Part shown: positions 17,572 to 19,189 of the stretch, in pieces
Numbering within the stretch: position 1 is the stretch's first letter
Layout of the letters: the number at the start of each line of letters is the position of its first letter
From: an uncultured Rivibacter sp.
GTDB lineage: Bacteria; Pseudomonadota; Gammaproteobacteria; Burkholderiales; Burkholderiaceae
Assembly (NCBI GenBank): GCA_946480925.1
Contig: CAMLLU010000089.1
Span: forward strand, 1-19,189
Reading direction: 5' to 3'
Length of the DNA: 19,189 nucleotides
Made by a program: the position numbers and the translations under genes
The notes under the pieces: model-generated
Seen by the model: only the letters and a program-made list of their open reading frames with translations
Told to the model about the DNA's origin: nothing
Database searches by the model: none

Positions 17572-19125
17572 TCACTTGTGGCGGTTGGTTCGCGGCTTCT
17601 GTTTTGCTCGACCGGACTGCTGACCGAAGTAGAGACGCTCGTAAGTATCGAGCAGGGAGCTAAGTGCGACATCCCCGGAGTCGTGCTTCTGTGGATTTCT
17701 AAGCTTCGACAGAATATCAGCCAAGAACTTTGCGGAGAGCTTGACAATCACTTTCTTGTGGTCCTGATAAATCGATCTTATCCAGGCCAACTCTTTGTCC
17801 TTCTCCAGATTTATTGACCAATCCCGGCATATGACAAATGCAATGTTTCCATAGGGGCCAGAAAGATAGGAGAGGACTTGCCGGTAGTCTTCAAGTGTTG
17901 GATTCTGATAGTTCTTGACTTCAAATACTACTTGGCGTGCGCTGTAATCCTTCTCGACGCGCCGCCAGAAAGTGGTTTCTGCGAGGTTCGTTCCAATAAT
18001 ATCTCTGCGGTTAACGCTGTCCTTGTTCGCGTGCAAGGCAATATTGCTGAGGCGACCCGCAAAGCAAATCTTCAGTGTCTCAACGCACCATTGTTCAAAG
18101 TCACTCGCCCCGCTCTGGCCCTCTGGAACAGTGCGGAATTCAGCGATTAATCGACCGAGTCGAGCATTTCGTAGATCAGGCGTGACCGACGAGACCTTGA
18201 TCTCATATTCGTCGTTGATGTCGGTGGCTTCTTCTGGATTGAGTGAGTTCTTTGTTAGATTCAAGGCCATCCAGTAACAGGGGTGTACGAGAAGCTTTTG
18301 ATTCGGCTCGAAATCCGTCTCTGGCCGTCTTCCGTCATGAGAGAAGACGTAGCTACCTGTGGCAGGATCGAATACTCCAAAGAAGCCGACCCCGTAAAGG
18401 GACCTTACCAAGTCCTCAGGGTGCGAGAAAATCGCCAATTCCATCGCGGCATCCAAGCTTTTGGGAGCGAGTTTACTCGCCTCCTGCAGAAGCTCACATG
18501 CTTCGTTCATTGACACCTCTGGAGAGCGATTCGCAAACACGGAGGTGCTCTGCTCAATCGTCGGGAAGATGTGCTTGTATTCCTTGTACAAGTCATCTAG
18601 ACGGTTCTGTGAGATGGTCTTTGCCGACTTGTCAAGGTCTGCGAGACCAATTGTAGGCTGCGATGCCGCGGGGTCTCGTTTGCTTGCATTCTCAAATGCT
18701 GAATTTAGTAATATGAGAATATCGCGAGGCCGGTAGAGCGTGAACCTGAGGCACTGACGGAATCCATCGTCTCCTTGAAGATCGTGCCCGACATATCTAT
18801 TCCATAGTCGCTTGTTATTCTGCGTGTCATCACTGAAGGCAGCCCTCAGTCGATTGCAGACGAGATAGAATAGATTGTTTACATCCCAATGCAGTCTGAG
18901 GGTTTGCCCCTCGATATTTCTGGTGAAATCCTGATCATGGTGTGCCACGGCACGAAAAATGTTATCGCGTAGAAAAACAAGAGGCTTGATAGCACCCTTA
19001 AATGCCGTGCTGATGTCAATCGCTGCGGTGAGTGCGCCATCAATAAACGCAACGTTTCCACTGTCCGGGTCGAACCCTTCGTCCAAGCGATCGATAAGTA
19101 TCTGTGCCTTGGTGCCGTTCGCCAT
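17572..19125 (-). CDS. Sll1717-like ATPase remnant fused to PD-(D/E)XK nuclease (N-terminally incomplete)
   Basis: A 517-residue frame. The N-terminus starts almost at a Walker B-like segment (AQILIDRLDEGFDP, 7-20), followed by IKPLVFLRDNIFRAV (46-60), a TLRLHWDVNNLFYL segment and RPRDILILL (132-140). These resemble the C-terminal part of the P-loop ATPase Sll1717 group of STAND-like proteins. About 225-290 looks like a winged helix. About 343-435 resembles a restriction-endonuclease-like fold: Asp375 in RRDIIGTN, Glu402 and Lys404 in FEVKNYQ, and a Gln-containing helix (EDYRQVLSYL). No Walker A is present; the frame upstream of ATG 19125 stays open only for 14 codons before a TGA. GC content is clearly lower than the neighbours, suggesting transfer. 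The family assignment is from memory of motifs. A defence role is inference. Confidence 0.6.
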   Translation of the reverse strand: MANGTKAQILIDRLDEGFDPDSGNVAFIDGALTAAIDISTAFKGAIKPLVFLRDNIFRAVAHHDQDFTRNIEGQTLRLHWDVNNLFYLVCNRLRAAFSDDTQNNKRLWNRYVGHDLQGDDGFRQCLRFTLYRPRDILILLNSAFENASKRDPAASQPTIGLADLDKSAKTISQNRLDDLYKEYKHIFPTIEQSTSVFANRSPEVSMNEACELLQEASKLAPKSLDAAMELAIFSHPEDLVRSLYGVGFFGVFDPATGSYVFSHDGRRPETDFEPNQKLLVHPCYWMALNLTKNSLNPEEATDINDEYEIKVSSVTPDLRNARLGRLIAEFRTVPEGQSGASDFEQWCVETLKICFAGRLSNIALHANKDSVNRRDIIGTNLAETTFWRRVEKDYSARQVVFEVKNYQNPTLEDYRQVLSYLSGPYGNIAFVICRDWSINLEKDKELAWIRSIYQDHKKVIVKLSAKFLADILSKLRNPQKHDSGDVALSSLLDTYERLYFGQQSGRAKQKPRTNRHK

Positions 19126-19189
19126 GACCGCCCTTAACAGGCTGCTGAAATACCGTGCGTCGACTCAAGCTGCAGCCCGGACGCTGGTG
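19126..19189. other. Right edge, possible truncation junction
   Basis: On the minus strand the 14 codons before ATG 19125 are open (VDARYFSSLLRAV) and then meet a TGA. The plus-strand string AACAGGCTGCTGAAAT resembles termini often seen on insertion sequences, but it is short and no partner repeat is visible. Whether the nuclease gene continues, is frameshifted, or is cut by an element cannot be decided here. Confidence 0.25.

Noticed and set aside
19124..19189. Plus-strand frame starting MTALNRLLKY and running off the edge
   Set aside because: Only 22 codons, overlaps the start of the opposite gene, and no family is recognised.

Overview
The window is very GC-rich DNA with tightly packed, often overlapping genes. 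Its protein types and codon use suggest a beta-proteobacterium of the order Burkholderiales, probably Comamonadaceae; this taxonomic guess is inference. Most of it (about 144-17224) reads as an envelope-signalling and type VI secretion accessory region. It encodes an FHA protein with a TagH-type C-terminus, a PP2C phosphatase, two different Hanks-type Ser/Thr kinases, a HEAT-like TIGR02270-type protein, and four predicted lipoproteins (OmpA-like, LysM/deacetylase, TPR, LysM/TPR). No core T6SS sheath, baseplate or membrane-complex gene is present, so the T6SS link rests mainly on TagH and its phosphatase.

Layout. Positions 1-85 are the end of an IS3-family element running off the left edge. 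Kinase 1 and an OmpA-like lipoprotein form a minus-strand operon (3118-144, ATGA overlap). Divergently, kinase 2, a LysM-like/polysaccharide deacetylase lipoprotein and a TPR lipoprotein form a plus-strand operon (3377-7395). ribA (GTP cyclohydrolase II, 7573-8259) is a metabolic gene ending at a strong bidirectional terminator. A convergent LysM/TPR lipoprotein gene follows (9282-8341). Divergent from it are the TIGR02270-like gene and a 53-codon membrane peptide gene (9556-11096). A minus-strand pair encodes a periplasmic substrate-binding protein and a hybrid histidine kinase (14137-11106, GTGA overlap). Divergent from that pair are tagH and the PP2C phosphatase (14349-17224).

How it may work together. 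The two kinases and the phosphatase could set the phosphorylation of targets read by the FHA domain of TagH, as in the PpkA-PppA-Fha threonine phosphorylation pathway. The lipoproteins would sense or locally remodel peptidoglycan, and the binding protein/hybrid kinase pair would add a small-ligand input. A 16-bp motif (TGACTTTCGTTCATTG, exact twice, 13/16 once) lies in all three divergent intergenic regions, always pointing toward the plus-strand gene, and may be a shared regulatory signal.

The right end (about 17225-19189) differs. After a gene-poor stretch there is a lower-GC minus-strand gene that looks like the C-terminal part of a Sll1717-like P-loop ATPase fused to a PD-(D/E)XK nuclease. 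Its Walker A region is absent, which suggests an acquired and possibly truncated defence gene.
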